The translations under genes and the position numbers were made by a program. This document shows, piece by piece, positions 1 to 15,530 of a DNA stretch of 64,000 bases. Under the pieces are notes generated by a model. It worked only from the letters and a program-made list of their open reading frames with translations, searched no databases and was not told the origin of the DNA. Positions within the stretch are counted from its first letter, which is position 1. The number at the start of each line of letters is the position of its first letter. Source of the stretch: Pseudoxanthomonas winnipegensis (lineage in GTDB: Bacteria > Pseudomonadota > Gammaproteobacteria > Xanthomonadales > Xanthomonadaceae); contig NZ_SHMH01000005.1 in the NCBI RefSeq assembly GCF_004283755.1, positions 124,001 to 188,000 of the forward strand, written 5' to 3'.

Positions 1-843
1 CGCCGCATGCGGAATGCGCAGCAGGCCGAGCTGATGCTTGTCCCACCACCAGGCATCGCTCAGGCCCAGCTTGCGGTCGGCGACGAAGGCCACCGTCGCC
101 AGCGCCAGCGCGCCCAGGACCGCGACGGCCGCCGCGGGCCGTCGCATCCAGCGCTCGAGCCGGTCCAGGACGCCCAGCCGCCCGCACAGCAGGCCGCCCA
201 TGAAGCACAGCTGCCAGGCGAAGGGATTGAGCCCGTAGCCCTCGCCGTGCAGGCCCAGCGCCGCGCGCGCGGCCGGCAGCTGGCACAGCAGGTACAGGCC
301 GAGCGTCAGGCCGAAGGCCAGCGGCGCGGCGCGCTGGGCCAGCGGCACGAACACGATCGACACCAGCAGGTAGGCCACGTACAGCGACAGGATGTCCAGC
401 AGCGGCGGGCTGTTGGCCAGCAGCAGGAAGGACAGCGCCGAGTCGTCCGGGCGCTGCACGTGGTCGGCCAGGCCCAGCGCCTCCAGGCTGGAGGGCAGCA
501 TGATCGAGCAGATCGCCAGCAGCGCGACGAAGGCCAGCGCGTTGTACAGGTACAGGTGCCCGGCCCGGTGCGAGAGGCGCACGAAGCGCTGGGCGAAGGT
601 CACGCCCGGGCGCGTGTGCAGGATCCCGATCAGCGCGCCGGAGACGAACAGGAACAGCTCGGCCGCCGAGGAATACCCCAGCATCGTCGGCGTGAACCAT
701 TCGCGCCCGTCGTAGCCCAGTTTGCGCGCGAAGCTGGAGGTGTGGTCGAAGGCGATCACCAGCAGGCAGAGGCCGCGGACGAAATCCAGCGCCTCGATCC
801 GGCTGCCCGCGCGCGGCGCGGCGACCGGCGCGTTCAAGCCCAA
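1..843 (-). CDS. OpgC-like membrane acyltransferase (3' end outside window)
   Basis: The minus-strand frame reads an integral-membrane protein opening with GLNAPVAAPRAGSRIEALDF, then VRGLCLLVIAFDH, AAELFLFVSGALIGILHTR and later LNPFAWQLCFMGGLLCGR. This pattern (an early FxRGxxLLVIAxDH segment followed by about ten hydrophobic helices) is that of OpgC-domain proteins, inner-membrane acyltransferases of which the founder succinylates periplasmic glucans. The gene runs off the left edge, so the C-terminus is missing. The start is uncertain: there is no in-frame ATG, and TTG codons at 843 and 837 are the best candidates. The second has GGAG 8 nt upstream. Glucan succinylation itself is inferred from family only. 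The 258 bp before ligA hold no other gene I can support. Confidence 0.75.
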   Translation of the reverse strand, partial: MGLNAPVAAPRAGSRIEALDFVRGLCLLVIAFDHTSSFARKLGYDGREWFTPTMLGYSSAAELFLFVSGALIGILHTRPGVTFAQRFVRLSHRAGHLYLYNALAFVALLAICSIMLPSSLEALGLADHVQRPDDSALSFLLLANSPPLLDILSLYVAYLLVSIVFVPLAQRAAPLAFGLTLGLYLLCQLPAARAALGLHGEGYGLNPFAWQLCFMGGLLCGRLGVLDRLERWMRRPAAAVAVLGALALATVAFVADRKLGLSDAWWWDKHQLGLLRIPHAA

Positions 844-1089
844 GGCTCCGAACGGTGGGGCACGATGCGTGTGCAGGGATCGTGGCTCCCGCGGCCGAAC
901 GGCTGGGCGCAGGTGAGGAGCGAGGGGAACAGAAACAGGGCCGACGGGCGGCCGTGTGCGGACGTGGGGGTTCGCATGGGCAAGGGCAGCGGCGGGGGAG
1001 ATCCGACCCTAACGCCTGCCATGTTCAGTGTTTGTAAGTCGCCACGCCTAGCGTGCATCGACATCGCAGGCTGTGACATGCCGCTCGCG

Positions 1090-4622
<3,533 letters not shown>

Positions 4623-4717
4623 CACACCAAAGGCATACACGGATCGTAAACAGGTCACTATGCTGGCATGCAGTGCTCGCAGGGAGTTGAAGCTTGCGTA
4701 TCGCTCAGGGGAATGTC

Positions 4718-5245
4718 GTGTCCATCCGTCGTGTGCTGCAGGCCGGGCTTCCGGGAACCGCCGCCTTGATGCTGTCCGCCTGCGGCAGCGTGGGCTGGAT
4801 GTTCGGCGGCCACGACACGCCGCCGGGCGAGGTGCCGGTGGAGCACTTCAGCTGCGAGTCCAAGGACCAGAACCTGAGGTATTGCGACGTGGACACTTCG
4901 GCCGGCGTGCGCCTGACCCGGCAGGTGTCCAACATGCCGTGCATCAAGGGCCGTACCTGGGATTACGGCCGCTTCGGCGTCTGGGTCGATCATGGCTGCC
5001 GCGGCGAGTTCATCAGCGGCGCCGGCGATGACGACGGCGGCGAGTTCGACCTGCGCCACAAGGTGCTGCGCTGCGAATCGCAGGACCAGCAGCGCCGCCG
5101 CTGCGATGCGCAGGTGACCAGCCCGCCGGCCACGCTGCTGCGCCAGCTCTCCGACACCGCCTGCAAGGAAGGCAGCACCTGGGGCTGGGACGCGCAGGGC
5201 GTGTGGGTCGATGGCGGATGCCGGGGCCTGTTCCGGGTCCGATGA
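4718..5245 (+). CDS. DUF3011-like lipoprotein
   Basis: A 175-residue predicted lipoprotein of unknown function. GTG 4718 is chosen because CAGGGG lies 8 nt upstream and the product then begins VSIRRVL, followed by a hydrophobic stretch and the lipobox LSAC. The mature part contains two similar cysteine-bearing repeats: SCESKDQNLRYCD ... CIKGRTWDYGRFGVWVDHGC and RCESQDQQRRRCD ... CKEGSTWGWDAQGVWVDGGC. Each ends in a GVWVDxGCRGxF motif typical of DUF3011 domains. The eight regularly placed cysteines suggest disulfides in the periplasm or outer membrane. A TTG 24 nt upstream is an alternative start. A possible -10 (TATGCT) lies near 4658. Confidence 0.75.
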   Translation: MSIRRVLQAGLPGTAALMLSACGSVGWMFGGHDTPPGEVPVEHFSCESKDQNLRYCDVDTSAGVRLTRQVSNMPCIKGRTWDYGRFGVWVDHGCRGEFISGAGDDDGGEFDLRHKVLRCESQDQQRRRCDAQVTSPPATLLRQLSDTACKEGSTWGWDAQGVWVDGGCRGLFRVR

Positions 5246-5264
5246 ACCGCCACATCGGCGCGGG

Positions 5265-5270
5265 TAAAAT
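5265..5270 (+). promoter_or_regulatory. -10 element of mtnA, probably leaderless
   Basis: TAAAAT lies exactly 6 nt before the mtnA ATG at 5277, the same geometry as at ligA. There is no Shine-Dalgarno sequence between the two, so transcription probably starts at the ATG. Confidence 0.45.
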
Positions 5271-5276
5271 GCGCCG

Positions 5277-6332
5277 ATGAACGAGACCTTCGATTACGCC
5301 CGCTACGACCGCATCCGGCCCCTGCTGTGGACCGGCGATGCCCTGCAGCTGCTCGACCAGCGCAAGCTGCCCTTCGTCGTAGAACACCTGACCTGCAGCA
5401 CCAGCGACGAGGTCGCCGCGGCGATCCACGCGCTGGCCGTGCGCGGCGCGCCGGCGATCGGCATCGCCGCGGCCTGGGGCACGGTGCTGGCCGGGCGCGC
5501 CATCGAGGCGTCCGACGGCGCCGAGGCCGCGCTGAAGCTCGAACCGGCCCTGCAGCGCCTCAACGCCGCCCGTCCCACCGCGGTCAATCTGGCCTGGGCG
5601 CTGGCGCGCATGCGCCGCGCGCTGCAGCCCGCCGGCGCCGACTGGCGCGCCGTGCTGGAGCGCGAGGCGCAGGCCATCGCCAGCGAGGACCTGGCCGCCA
5701 ACCGCCACATGGGCGAGCTGGGCGCGGCACTGATCGGCGAGGGCAGCGGCGTGCTGACCCACTGCAACACCGGCTCGCTGGCCACTGCCGGCTTCGGCAC
5801 CGCGCTGGGCGTGATCCGCGCCGGCGTGGCGCAGGGCCGCATCGGCAAGGTCTTCGCCGACGAGACCAGGCCGTGGCAGCAGGGCGCGCGCCTGACGGTG
5901 TGGGAGCTGCAGCAGGACGGCATCGACGCCACGCTGATCGCCGACTCGGCCGCCTCGCACCTGATGAAGACCGGCGCGGTGCAGTGGGTGGTGGTCGGCG
6001 CCGACCGCATCTGCGCCAACGGCGATACCGCCAACAAGATCGGCACCTATCAGCTGGCCATCGCCGCGCGTCACCACGGCCTGAAGTTCATGGTGGTCGC
6101 GCCGTCCTCGACCGTGGACATGGACACGCCCAGCGGCGAGCTGATCGAGATCGAGGAGCGCGATCCGGGCGAGCTGCACGGCATCGGCGGCGTGCGCACC
6201 GTGGCCGAGGGCATCAAGGCCTGGAACCCGGTGTTCGACGTCACGCCGGGCAGCCTGATCGATGCCATCGTCACCGAGAAGGGCGTGGTCGAGCGGCCCA
6301 CCACCGAGAAGATGCGCGCCGCCTTCGGCTGA
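5277..6332 (+). CDS. mtnA: Methylthioribose-1-phosphate isomerase MtnA
   Basis: MtnA converts 5-methylthioribose-1-phosphate to methylthioribulose-1-phosphate in the methionine salvage pathway. The 351-residue protein is full length. It carries the family features [15 protein letters not shown] near residue 60, [19 protein letters not shown] with the catalytic cysteine near residue 163, the [17 protein letters not shown] block, and a catalytic aspartate in [19 protein letters not shown]. The next salvage genes are not nearby. The gene sits alone between a lipoprotein gene and gyrA, probably with its own promoter. Confidence 0.95.
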   Translation: MNETFDYARYDRIRPLLWTGDALQLLDQRKLPFVVEHLTCSTSDEVAAAIHALAVRGAPAIGIAAAWGTVLAGRAIEASDGAEAALKLEPALQRLNAARPTAVNLAWALARMRRALQPAGADWRAVLEREAQAIASEDLAANRHMGELGAALIGEGSGVLTHCNTGSLATAGFGTALGVIRAGVAQGRIGKVFADETRPWQQGARLTVWELQQDGIDATLIADSAASHLMKTGAVQWVVVGADRICANGDTANKIGTYQLAIAARHHGLKFMVVAPSSTVDMDTPSGELIEIEERDPGELHGIGGVRTVAEGIKAWNPVFDVTPGSLIDAIVTEKGVVERPTTEKMRAAFG

Positions 6333-6472
6333 AGAACGCGACCGGGGCTTGCGATGCGCCCCGCGCAAGGCCTTGGGCGCGGTCGCCGCAGGCCCGCGCG
6401 CAAGGCCCGCTTCCGCGCGCAAGTGATTGATTCTTGGCGCTTCCCGGTACGCATCGGGGGGCGTGCGCGTGT

Positions 6473-6541
6473 TACAATTTCAAGGTTGAAATCCCCTCCG
6501 AAACCAGCCTGCCGCGCCGTTGGCGGCCTGGCCTGTTTCGG
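6473..6541 (+). promoter_or_regulatory. gyrA promoter/leader with palindrome and long hairpin
   Basis: TACAAT (6473-6478) is a good -10; no convincing -35 is seen. It runs into the perfect palindrome ATTTCAAGGTTGAAAT (6477-6492), placed around the expected transcription start. Downstream, CCGAAACCAG (6498-6507) can pair with CTGTTTCGG (6533-6541), enclosing a G+C-rich inner stem around GCCGCGCC/GGCGGC. Both elements lie ahead of the ATG at 6574 and could control gyrA. This is structural inference only. Confidence 0.45.
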
Positions 6542-6573
6542 CCCGATGTACCGAACACAAGCACGGACCTCGA

Positions 6574-9267
<2,694 letters not shown>

Positions 9268-9328
9268 GCCGGCAGAGCGGCCGGCGGCGCGGTTCACCGA
9301 CCGCACCGCCGCCAGCGCTTCATCCTCC

Positions 9329-9365
9329 AGCGGCCGCGCCCTCAAAGGCGCGGCCGCTTCGTCTT
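9329..9365 (+). terminator. Rho-independent terminator of gyrA
   Basis: A perfect 12-bp stem (AGCGGCCGCGCC, 9329-9340, with GGCGCGGCCGCT, 9347-9358) has the 6-nt loop CTCAAA and is followed by TCGTCTTT. It lies 62 nt after the gyrA stop. Confidence 0.75.
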
Positions 9366-9405
9366 TGTGGGAGCAACGGTCTTTCCGATCAAGTCACGGC
9401 CTGTT

Positions 9406-9480
9406 TGTAGAGCGGAGCTTGCTCCGCTGCTCTTCGTCTGGTTCATGGGAAAGCCCCAGCGGAGCAAGCTCCGCTCTACA
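9406..9480. repeat. GTAG-type REP doublet (SMAG-like)
   Basis: Two 24-bp perfectly inverted arms (9406-9429 and 9457-9480) start with TGTAGAGCGGAGC. Each arm can fold on itself (AGCGGAGC-TTG-like-GCTCCGCT). The GTAG tetranucleotide at the foot of the stem is the mark of Stenotrophomonas/Xanthomonas REPs mobilised by RAYT transposases. About 40 bp of left flank (GGGAGCAACGGTCTTTCCGA) resembles the left flank of the copy at 60068. The rest of the 9268-9639 gap holds the gyrA terminator and a TATACT -10-like hexamer at 9600-9605 ahead of yfhM. Confidence 0.88.
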
Positions 9481-9639
9481 GGGTGCGCCGCGCTTGTGGT
9501 CTTTTTGGCCGACGGCGGCGATGAGGCTCTACCGGTTCAGCCCATCGCCGATTGCCCCAAAAGCCACAAATCGCAGCACCGGCCCGCATCCGCGCCCTCT
9601 ATACTCCCGCGCAAAACCGGCTGAAGGGACTGGTGTTGC

Positions 9640-12600
9640 ATGGAGAGTATCCAGGGTCGCGGCGCGCTGTCGCCGCAACGTGTCGCCGCGCAGGACGCGC
9701 CTTCTTCGATCCGGTCGCGACCGTCGCGCCGCCCCTGGCGTGCAGCCCTGCTGGCCGGCGCCTTCGCGCTGCTCGCCCTGACCGGCTGCGACCGTAACAA
9801 GACCGGCGATCTGCCGGCGGTGTCCGGCGAGGCGGTACAGGCGCAGAAGGCCAGGTCCGTCGCCGGCTTCGGCCTGGTCAACGCTTATCCGGACCAGCAC
9901 GAGGGCCAGGTGGCCATCGCGCTGGAATTCAGCCAGCCGCTGGTCGAGTCGCAGGACTTCGACAAGCTGATCCACGTCAGCGACGACAAGGGCGCGGTGG
10001 TCAGCGGCAGCTGGGTGCTGGATGAGCACGCCAAGATCCTGCGCTTCCCGTCGGTGGAGGCCGCGCGCGACTACACGGTCAAGATCGATGCGGGCCTGCT
10101 GGCCGCGGCCGGCGGCAGCCTGGGCAAGGCGGTCGAACAGGTCGTGCACACCGGGCAGATCGAGCCGGCGGTGGCCTTCGCCTCGCAGGGCAGCGTGCTG
10201 CCGGCCAAGGACACCCGCGGCCTGCCGGTGGTGTCGATCAACGTGCCGGAAGTGGACGTGGAATTCCTGCGCGTGCGCGAATCGCAGCTGCCGCGCTTCT
10301 TCGCCCAGTACCAGCGCGGCGGCAGTCGCGGCGCCTGGTCGCTGGACGAGGACTATAGCGAGAACAAGCCGCTGGGCGAGCTGGCCGATTCGGTCTACCT
10401 CAACCGCTTCGTGCTGGGCGGCAAGCCCAACGAGCGCATGGTCAGCTATCTGCCGGTGCAGGACATCAAGCAGCTGCAGGAGCCGGGCCTGTACTTCGCG
10501 GTGATGAAGCGCGTGGGGCGCTACTCAGACCAGCTGCAGACCGCGTTCTTCAGCGTCAGCGACCTGGGGCTGCACGCGCGCGCCTACAAGGACACGCTGT
10601 TCGTCCACACCGCCTCGCTGGCCGACGGCAGCGCCACCGGCGGTGCGCAGCTGCGCGTGCTCGACGCCAAGGGCGAGACCGTGCTCAAGGGCGAGACCGA
10701 CGGCAACGGCAACGCGCTGCTCAAGTACACGCTCAACGCCGGCCAGGTGCTGGTGGCCAGCCGCGGCAAGGATGTCACCCTGCTGCCGTTCAACCAGCCG
10801 GCGCTGGACCTGTCCGAATTCGCCGTGGCCGGGCGCGAGCAGGCCTGGTTCGACGTGTTCGCCTGGTCCGGCCGCGACCTCTATCGCCCCGGCGAGACGG
10901 TGCGCGTGTCGGCGCTTCTGCGCGACTTCGACGGCAAGCCGGTCAAGGCCGGGCAGCCGCTGTACCTGCGCCTGAAGCAGCCCGACGGCAAGATCTTCCG
11001 CGAGACCCGGCTGACGCCGGGCGAGCAGGGCTATTTCGCCTTCGAGCAGGCCATCCCGGTGGAGGCGCCGACCGGGCGCTGGCAGGTGGAGTTCCGCACC
11101 GACCCGGCCAGCGCGCAGGCGGTGCAGGGCATGACCCTGCGCATCGAGGAGTTCCTGCCCGAGCGCATGAAGCTGGACCTGTCCGCGCCGGAGATCCTCA
11201 AGCCCGGCCAGGGCCTGGCGCTGAAGGCCGACGCGGCCTATCTGTACGGCGCGCCGGCCGACGGCAACCGCTTCACCGCCAAGCTGGCCGTGGCGGTGGA
11301 GCAGCATCCGCTGGACAAGCTGCCGGGCTGGTTCTTCGGCGATGCCACGGTGGATTTGCCCAAGGAGGCCAAGGACGTGGTCGATGCCACGTTCGACGCC
11401 AAGGGCCACTACGAGGACACGCTGTCGCTGCCTGACGAGGTCAAGCCGGTCACCCCGGTGGCGGCGATCGTCACCGGCAGCGTGTACGAAACCGGCGGAC
11501 GCACGGTCAACCGCTCCCTCAAGCGTGTGCTGTGGCCGGCCGACGTGCTGGCCGGCGTGCGGCCGCTGTTCGACGACAAGGAAGGCTCGGCGGCCAACGG
11601 TACGGCGGGCTTCGAGATCGCCCGCTTCAACGCCGCCGGCGCGCGCCAGCCGGGCAAGGGCCTGAAGGTCACCCTGGTACGCGAGCGCCGCGACTACCAC
11701 TGGACCCATGACGAGGACACCGGCTGGTCGTTCGACTACACCCAGCGCTTCGAGAACGTCGACACCAAGACCGTCGATGTCGGCGGCGATGCGGTGCGCG
11801 TGGACTTCCCGGTGGAGTTGGGCGGTTACCGGCTGGAGGTGTTCGACCCGGCCACCGGGCTGACCACGCGCTATCCGTTCACCGCCGGCTGGAGCTGGAA
11901 CGACGACAACCGCGGCCTGGACGCGCGCCCGGACAAGGTCAAGCTGTCGCTGGACAAGACCGGCTACCGCGCCGGCGACACGCTCAAGGTCACCCTCACC
12001 CCGCCGCACGACGGCAAGGGCGTGCTGATGGTCGAGTCCGACCACATGCTCTACGTCAAGAACATCGAGGCCAAGGCCGGCAGCGTGTTCGAGATCCCGG
12101 TCACCCCGGACTGGGAACGCCACGACGTCTATGTGACCGCGCTGGTGTTCCGCGGCGGCAGCGCGCCGTCCAAGATCACCCCCGCGCGCGCGGTCGGCGT
12201 GGCGCACGTGCCGATGGACCGCAGCGCCCGGCGCGTGGCCGTGGGCCTGAAGGCGCCCGAGCAGATGAAGCCCGGCCAGGACCTGGCCGTGACGGTCAGC
12301 GTGCCGCAGCTGGCCGGCAAGGACGCGCATGTCACCGTCTCGGCGGTGGACGTGGGCATCCTCAACATCACCCGCTATCCGGTGCCCGACGCCACCGCGC
12401 ACTTCTTCGCCCAGCGCCGCCTGGGCGTGGACAGCTACGACGTCTACGGCCGGGTGATCGAGAGCTACGAGGGCGACACGGCCAAGCTGCGCTTCGGCGG
12501 CGACATGGCGCTGGGTGCCTTGCCGCAGGCGCGGCGGCCGACCGCCAAGGTGCAGACCGTGGACCTGTTCGCCGGGCCGGTGAAGCTGGACGCCAAGGGC

Positions 12601-14634
12601 AATGCACGCGTGCTGCTCAAGGTGCCCGACTTCAACGGCACCCTGCGCGTGTCGGCGCTGGTCTATTCGGACGACCACTACGGCAGCCGCGACACCCAGA
12701 TCCTCGTGCGCGCGCCGGTGGTGGCCGAGGCCAGCATGCCGCGCGTGCTGGCGCCGGGCGACCGCAGCATGGTCACCCTGGATGTGCAGAACTTCACCGG
12801 CAGGCCGGGCACCTTCCGCGTGCAGGTGGACGGCACCGGGCCGCTGGCCATCGGCGAGGGCAGCCGCAGCGTGTCGCTGGCCGACGGCGCCAAGACCACG
12901 CTGAGCTTCCCGCTGCAGGCGCGCGAGGGCTATACGACCGCGCAGGTGCGCGTGCGCGTGGACGGCGCGGCCGACGGCTTCAAGGTCGACCGCAGTTTCG
13001 ACCTGCCGGTGCGCGCCGGCTGGCCCAGCGTGACCCGCACCGAGAGCCGGGTGATCGATCCGCTGGCGCCGGTGACGATGGGCGCGGGCTTCGCCGATGG
13101 GCTGATGCCCGATTCGGTGCGCGCGCGCATGGTGGTCAGCGCGCTGCCGCCGATTCCCTTCGCCGCCGCGCTGGAGGACCTGCTCAAGTACCCCTACGGC
13201 TGCATCGAGCAGACCACCAGCAAGGGCTACGCCGCCCTGGTGATGGACCAGGCCACCGCCGACCTGCTAGGCACCAAGGGGCTGGACCCGGTCAAGCGCC
13301 GCGAGCGCATGGAGGGCGCCTTCGCCCGCATCGCCTCGATGCAGGTGGCCAACGGCAACTTCTCGATGTGGGGCGACGATGGCGACGTGGTGCCGTACAT
13401 CACCCCATACGTGGCCGACTTCCTGCTCGACGCGCGCGAGGGCGGCTTCGCCGTGCCCGACACGGTGCTGCAGAAGGCCTTGAACCGCCTCAGCGAGGAT
13501 TTGCTGTCCGGCGGCAACCAGTTCTACGGGTCCAACTTCCGCGATCACCTGCGCTTCGCCAACCAGGCCTATGCCGGCTACGTGCTGGCGCGCGTGGGCC
13601 GCGCGCCGCTGGGCACCCTGCGGGCGCTGTACGACAACGACCGGGGCAAGTCGATGACCGGCCTGCCGCTGGTGCAGCTGGGGCTGGCGCTGTCGCTGCA
13701 GGGCGACACCAAGCGCGGCGCACGCGCCATCGCGCTGGGCTTCGACAAGACCGGCGACCGGCCGGAGTGGCTGGGCGACTACGGCACCCGGCTGCGCGAC
13801 GACGCGCTGATGCTTGCGCTGGTGCGCGAGCGCAAGCTGTCCAAGCCCGAGTACGACGCGCGCGTGATCGCCCTGGGCCGCGAGCTGGACGAGCGCCGCA
13901 AGGCACGCTGGTTCTACCTGAGCACGCAGGAACAGGTCGCGATCGCGCGGCTGGGCAAGTCGCTGCTGGGCGATGCGCAGGCCAAGACGCTCGGCGGCAC
14001 CTGGTCGGCCGACAGCGCCAGCGAGACGGTGCAGGACCTGCGCCTGTTCGCGCGCAGCTTCGACATGGCCACCCTGGCCAAGGGCGTGAGCTTCAGCCCA
14101 CAGGGCCAGCCGCCGCTTTACGCCAGCCTGGAGATCGCCGGCGTGCCGCGCACCGCACCGGCCGAGGACCAGTCGAAGATCGGCGTCACCCGGCGCTACT
14201 ACGCCACCGACGGCAGCGAGTGGAAGGGCGGCACGCTGAAGGAGGGCGAGGCGCTGATCGTGGGTCTGCGCATCACCGCCGACACTGAGGTGCCCGACGC
14301 GCTGCTCACCGACCTGCTGCCGGCGGGGCTGGAGATCGAGAACTTCAACCTGTCCGACGCCAAGCAGTGGGCCGACGTGGTGGTCGATGGCATCACCCTT
14401 ACCGAGCGCGGCGAGGCGGCCGAGGTCAAGCACGAGGAGTTCCGCGACGACCGCTACGTGGCCGCCCTGCGCCTGGGGCGCGGCGGCAGCGGCGCCAAGG
14501 TGTTCTATCTGGTCCGCGCCGTCACCCCGGGCACCTACACCGTGCCGCCGCCGCTGGTGGAGGACATGTACCGCCCCGACATCCGCGGCGTCGGTACCTC
14601 CACTCCGACCACGATCACGGTGGTGCAGCCGTAG
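9640..14634 (+). CDS. yfhM: Bacterial alpha-2-macroglobulin (YfhM type, thioester-containing lipoprotein)
   Basis: A 1664-residue envelope protein thought to trap attacking proteases in the periplasm and to work with the repair transglycosylase PbpC. A long basic N-terminus (many Arg) is followed by a hydrophobic stretch and the lipobox LALTGC, so the start may lie somewhat downstream. The many MG-like domains are followed by the alpha-helical thioester domain with CIEQ at residues 1188-1191 (GCIEQTTSKGYAAL), meaning the reactive thioester is present. The sequence ends with a receptor-binding-like domain. Downstream is pbpC, the classical partner, but a vapBC module intervenes. AAGGGA upstream of ATG 9640 is a plausible ribosome site. 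Confidence 0.93.
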   Translation: MESIQGRGALSPQRVAAQDAPSSIRSRPSRRPWRAALLAGAFALLALTGCDRNKTGDLPAVSGEAVQAQKARSVAGFGLVNAYPDQHEGQVAIALEFSQPLVESQDFDKLIHVSDDKGAVVSGSWVLDEHAKILRFPSVEAARDYTVKIDAGLLAAAGGSLGKAVEQVVHTGQIEPAVAFASQGSVLPAKDTRGLPVVSINVPEVDVEFLRVRESQLPRFFAQYQRGGSRGAWSLDEDYSENKPLGELADSVYLNRFVLGGKPNERMVSYLPVQDIKQLQEPGLYFAVMKRVGRYSDQLQTAFFSVSDLGLHARAYKDTLFVHTASLADGSATGGAQLRVLDAKGETVLKGETDGNGNALLKYTLNAGQVLVASRGKDVTLLPFNQPALDLSEFAVAGREQAWFDVFAWSGRDLYRPGETVRVSALLRDFDGKPVKAGQPLYLRLKQPDGKIFRETRLTPGEQGYFAFEQAIPVEAPTGRWQVEFRTDPASAQAVQGMTLRIEEFLPERMKLDLSAPEILKPGQGLALKADAAYLYGAPADGNRFTAKLAVAVEQHPLDKLPGWFFGDATVDLPKEAKDVVDATFDAKGHYEDTLSLPDEVKPVTPVAAIVTGSVYETGGRTVNRSLKRVLWPADVLAGVRPLFDDKEGSAANGTAGFEIARFNAAGARQPGKGLKVTLVRERRDYHWTHDEDTGWSFDYTQRFENVDTKTVDVGGDAVRVDFPVELGGYRLEVFDPATGLTTRYPFTAGWSWNDDNRGLDARPDKVKLSLDKTGYRAGDTLKVTLTPPHDGKGVLMVESDHMLYVKNIEAKAGSVFEIPVTPDWERHDVYVTALVFRGGSAPSKITPARAVGVAHVPMDRSARRVAVGLKAPEQMKPGQDLAVTVSVPQLAGKDAHVTVSAVDVGILNITRYPVPDATAHFFAQRRLGVDSYDVYGRVIESYEGDTAKLRFGGDMALGALPQARRPTAKVQTVDLFAGPVKLDAKGNARVLLKVPDFNGTLRVSALVYSDDHYGSRDTQILVRAPVVAEASMPRVLAPGDRSMVTLDVQNFTGRPGTFRVQVDGTGPLAIGEGSRSVSLADGAKTTLSFPLQAREGYTTAQVRVRVDGAADGFKVDRSFDLPVRAGWPSVTRTESRVIDPLAPVTMGAGFADGLMPDSVRARMVVSALPPIPFAAALEDLLKYPYGCIEQTTSKGYAALVMDQATADLLGTKGLDPVKRRERMEGAFARIASMQVANGNFSMWGDDGDVVPYITPYVADFLLDAREGGFAVPDTVLQKALNRLSEDLLSGGNQFYGSNFRDHLRFANQAYAGYVLARVGRAPLGTLRALYDNDRGKSMTGLPLVQLGLALSLQGDTKRGARAIALGFDKTGDRPEWLGDYGTRLRDDALMLALVRERKLSKPEYDARVIALGRELDERRKARWFYLSTQEQVAIARLGKSLLGDAQAKTLGGTWSADSASETVQDLRLFARSFDMATLAKGVSFSPQGQPPLYASLEIAGVPRTAPAEDQSKIGVTRRYYATDGSEWKGGTLKEGEALIVGLRITADTEVPDALLTDLLPAGLEIENFNLSDAKQWADVVVDGITLTERGEAAEVKHEEFRDDRYVAALRLGRGGSGAKVFYLVRAVTPGTYTVPPPLVEDMYRPDIRGVGTSTPTTITVVQP

Positions 14635-14822
14635 TGCCCGTCGATTGGAGTGCCGTTGTTCCCGCCTGATCGGGATGGCGGTGCAACACACCCGGCGAGA
14701 CGGGTGCTTCGGCCTGCGTGCAAGACGTCCTGTTCGGCGCGGCGGTGCCTAACCGCCGGTGTTCGTGCGGTGATCGCTGCGATCAGCACGCGCGACCGTC
14801 CCGGACGTCGAGGCGCATGCCA

Positions 14823-14850
14823 TTGACTCGGTGGACATGATATCTATCAT
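14823..14850 (+). promoter_or_regulatory. vapBC promoter with overlapping operator palindrome
   Basis: TTGACT (14823-14828) and TATCAT (14845-14850) are spaced 16 bp apart. The perfect inverted repeat ATGATA-TC-TATCAT (14837-14850) covers the -10, the expected position for autorepression by a VapB/VapBC complex. A second imperfect palindrome around GTATAC follows at 14855-14860. The remaining 200 bp after yfhM show no gene I can support. Confidence 0.65.
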
Positions 14851-14883
14851 TGGTGTATACCTGGCCTCAGTCGGAGCATCGCC

Positions 14884-15120
14884 ATGACCACGACCGCAAA
14901 ACTTTTCCAGTCGGGACGCAGCCAGGCCGTGCGCCTGCCCAAGGCCTTGCGCTTTGAAGGTGATCAAGTCATTGCTCGGCGCTTCGGCAACGGCGTGTTG
15001 TTGCTGCCGGTGGAGGCGCCCTGGCAGTTGATGCGTGAGGCAGTCGAAGAGTTCGAGCCAGGCTTTGCCCTGCAACGCGACCAACCCGAGCAGCAGGTGC
15101 GGGAGGACTGGTTGCGATGA
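14884..15120 (+). CDS. vapB: VapB-type antitoxin (AbrB/SpoVT fold)
   Basis: A 78-residue antitoxin that should bind and neutralise the adjacent PIN-domain toxin and repress the operon. The N-terminal part, [20 protein letters not shown] followed by [20 protein letters not shown], is the swapped-hairpin AbrB/MazE DNA-binding fold typical of VapB. The acidic/aromatic C-terminus ([10 protein letters not shown]) is the toxin-binding region. Its stop overlaps the vapC start (ATGA), the usual TA coupling. The operator palindrome is at 14837. Confidence 0.9.
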   Translation: MTTTAKLFQSGRSQAVRLPKALRFEGDQVIARRFGNGVLLLPVEAPWQLMREAVEEFEPGFALQRDQPEQQVREDWLR

Positions 15121-15530
15121 GCCGCGTGCTCTATCTGCTGGATACCAACATCTGCATCTACATCATCAATCGGCGTCCGCCTAGGGTGTTCGAGCACTTC
15201 GCTGGCCTGCAGATCGGGCAGGTCGCGATTTCCAGCATCACCGGCGCCGAGTTGGACTATGGCGTGGCCAAGAGTGGATCCCAGCGCAACCGTCAGGCGC
15301 TGGACAAGTTCCTGGCACCGCTGGATGTGCTTTCCTTCGATGAAGCCGCCATGCGTCGTTATGGCGCGCTGCGCAGCGGATTGGAGCGTCAGGGCACACC
15401 GATCGGAGCAATGGATCAATTGATCGCGGCGCATGCGCTGGCGCTGGACGCGGTGCTGGTCAGCAACAACCTACGTGAGTTCGAACGTGTGCCTGGGCTG
15501 CGACTGGAGAACTGGGTGTCCGCCGGATGA
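15117..15530 (+). CDS. vapC: VapC-type PIN-domain ribonuclease toxin
   Basis: A 137-residue PIN-domain toxin of the VapC family, a Mg-dependent RNase that typically cleaves initiator tRNA or rRNA; the target here is unknown. The acidic active-site residues are all present: Asp9 in [10 protein letters not shown], Glu45 in GAELDYG and Asp100 in [15 protein letters not shown]. The closing [20 protein letters not shown] motif is also there, so the toxin looks intact. It is encoded directly after vapB with an ATGA overlap. Codon use is somewhat less G+C-biased than in yfhM and pbpC, which suggests acquisition by transfer. Confidence 0.92.
   Translation: MSRVLYLLDTNICIYIINRRPPRVFEHFAGLQIGQVAISSITGAELDYGVAKSGSQRNRQALDKFLAPLDVLSFDEAAMRRYGALRSGLERQGTPIGAMDQLIAAHALALDAVLVSNNLREFERVPGLRLENWVSAG

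Noticed and set aside
9406..9480. Palindrome considered as a rho-independent terminator or IS end
   Set aside because: No T-run and no transposase; identical elements occur four more times, so it is a REP.
10525..12678. 717-codon open frame antisense to yfhM
   Set aside because: Same artefact of G+C bias; yfhM codon periodicity and protein domains explain the region.
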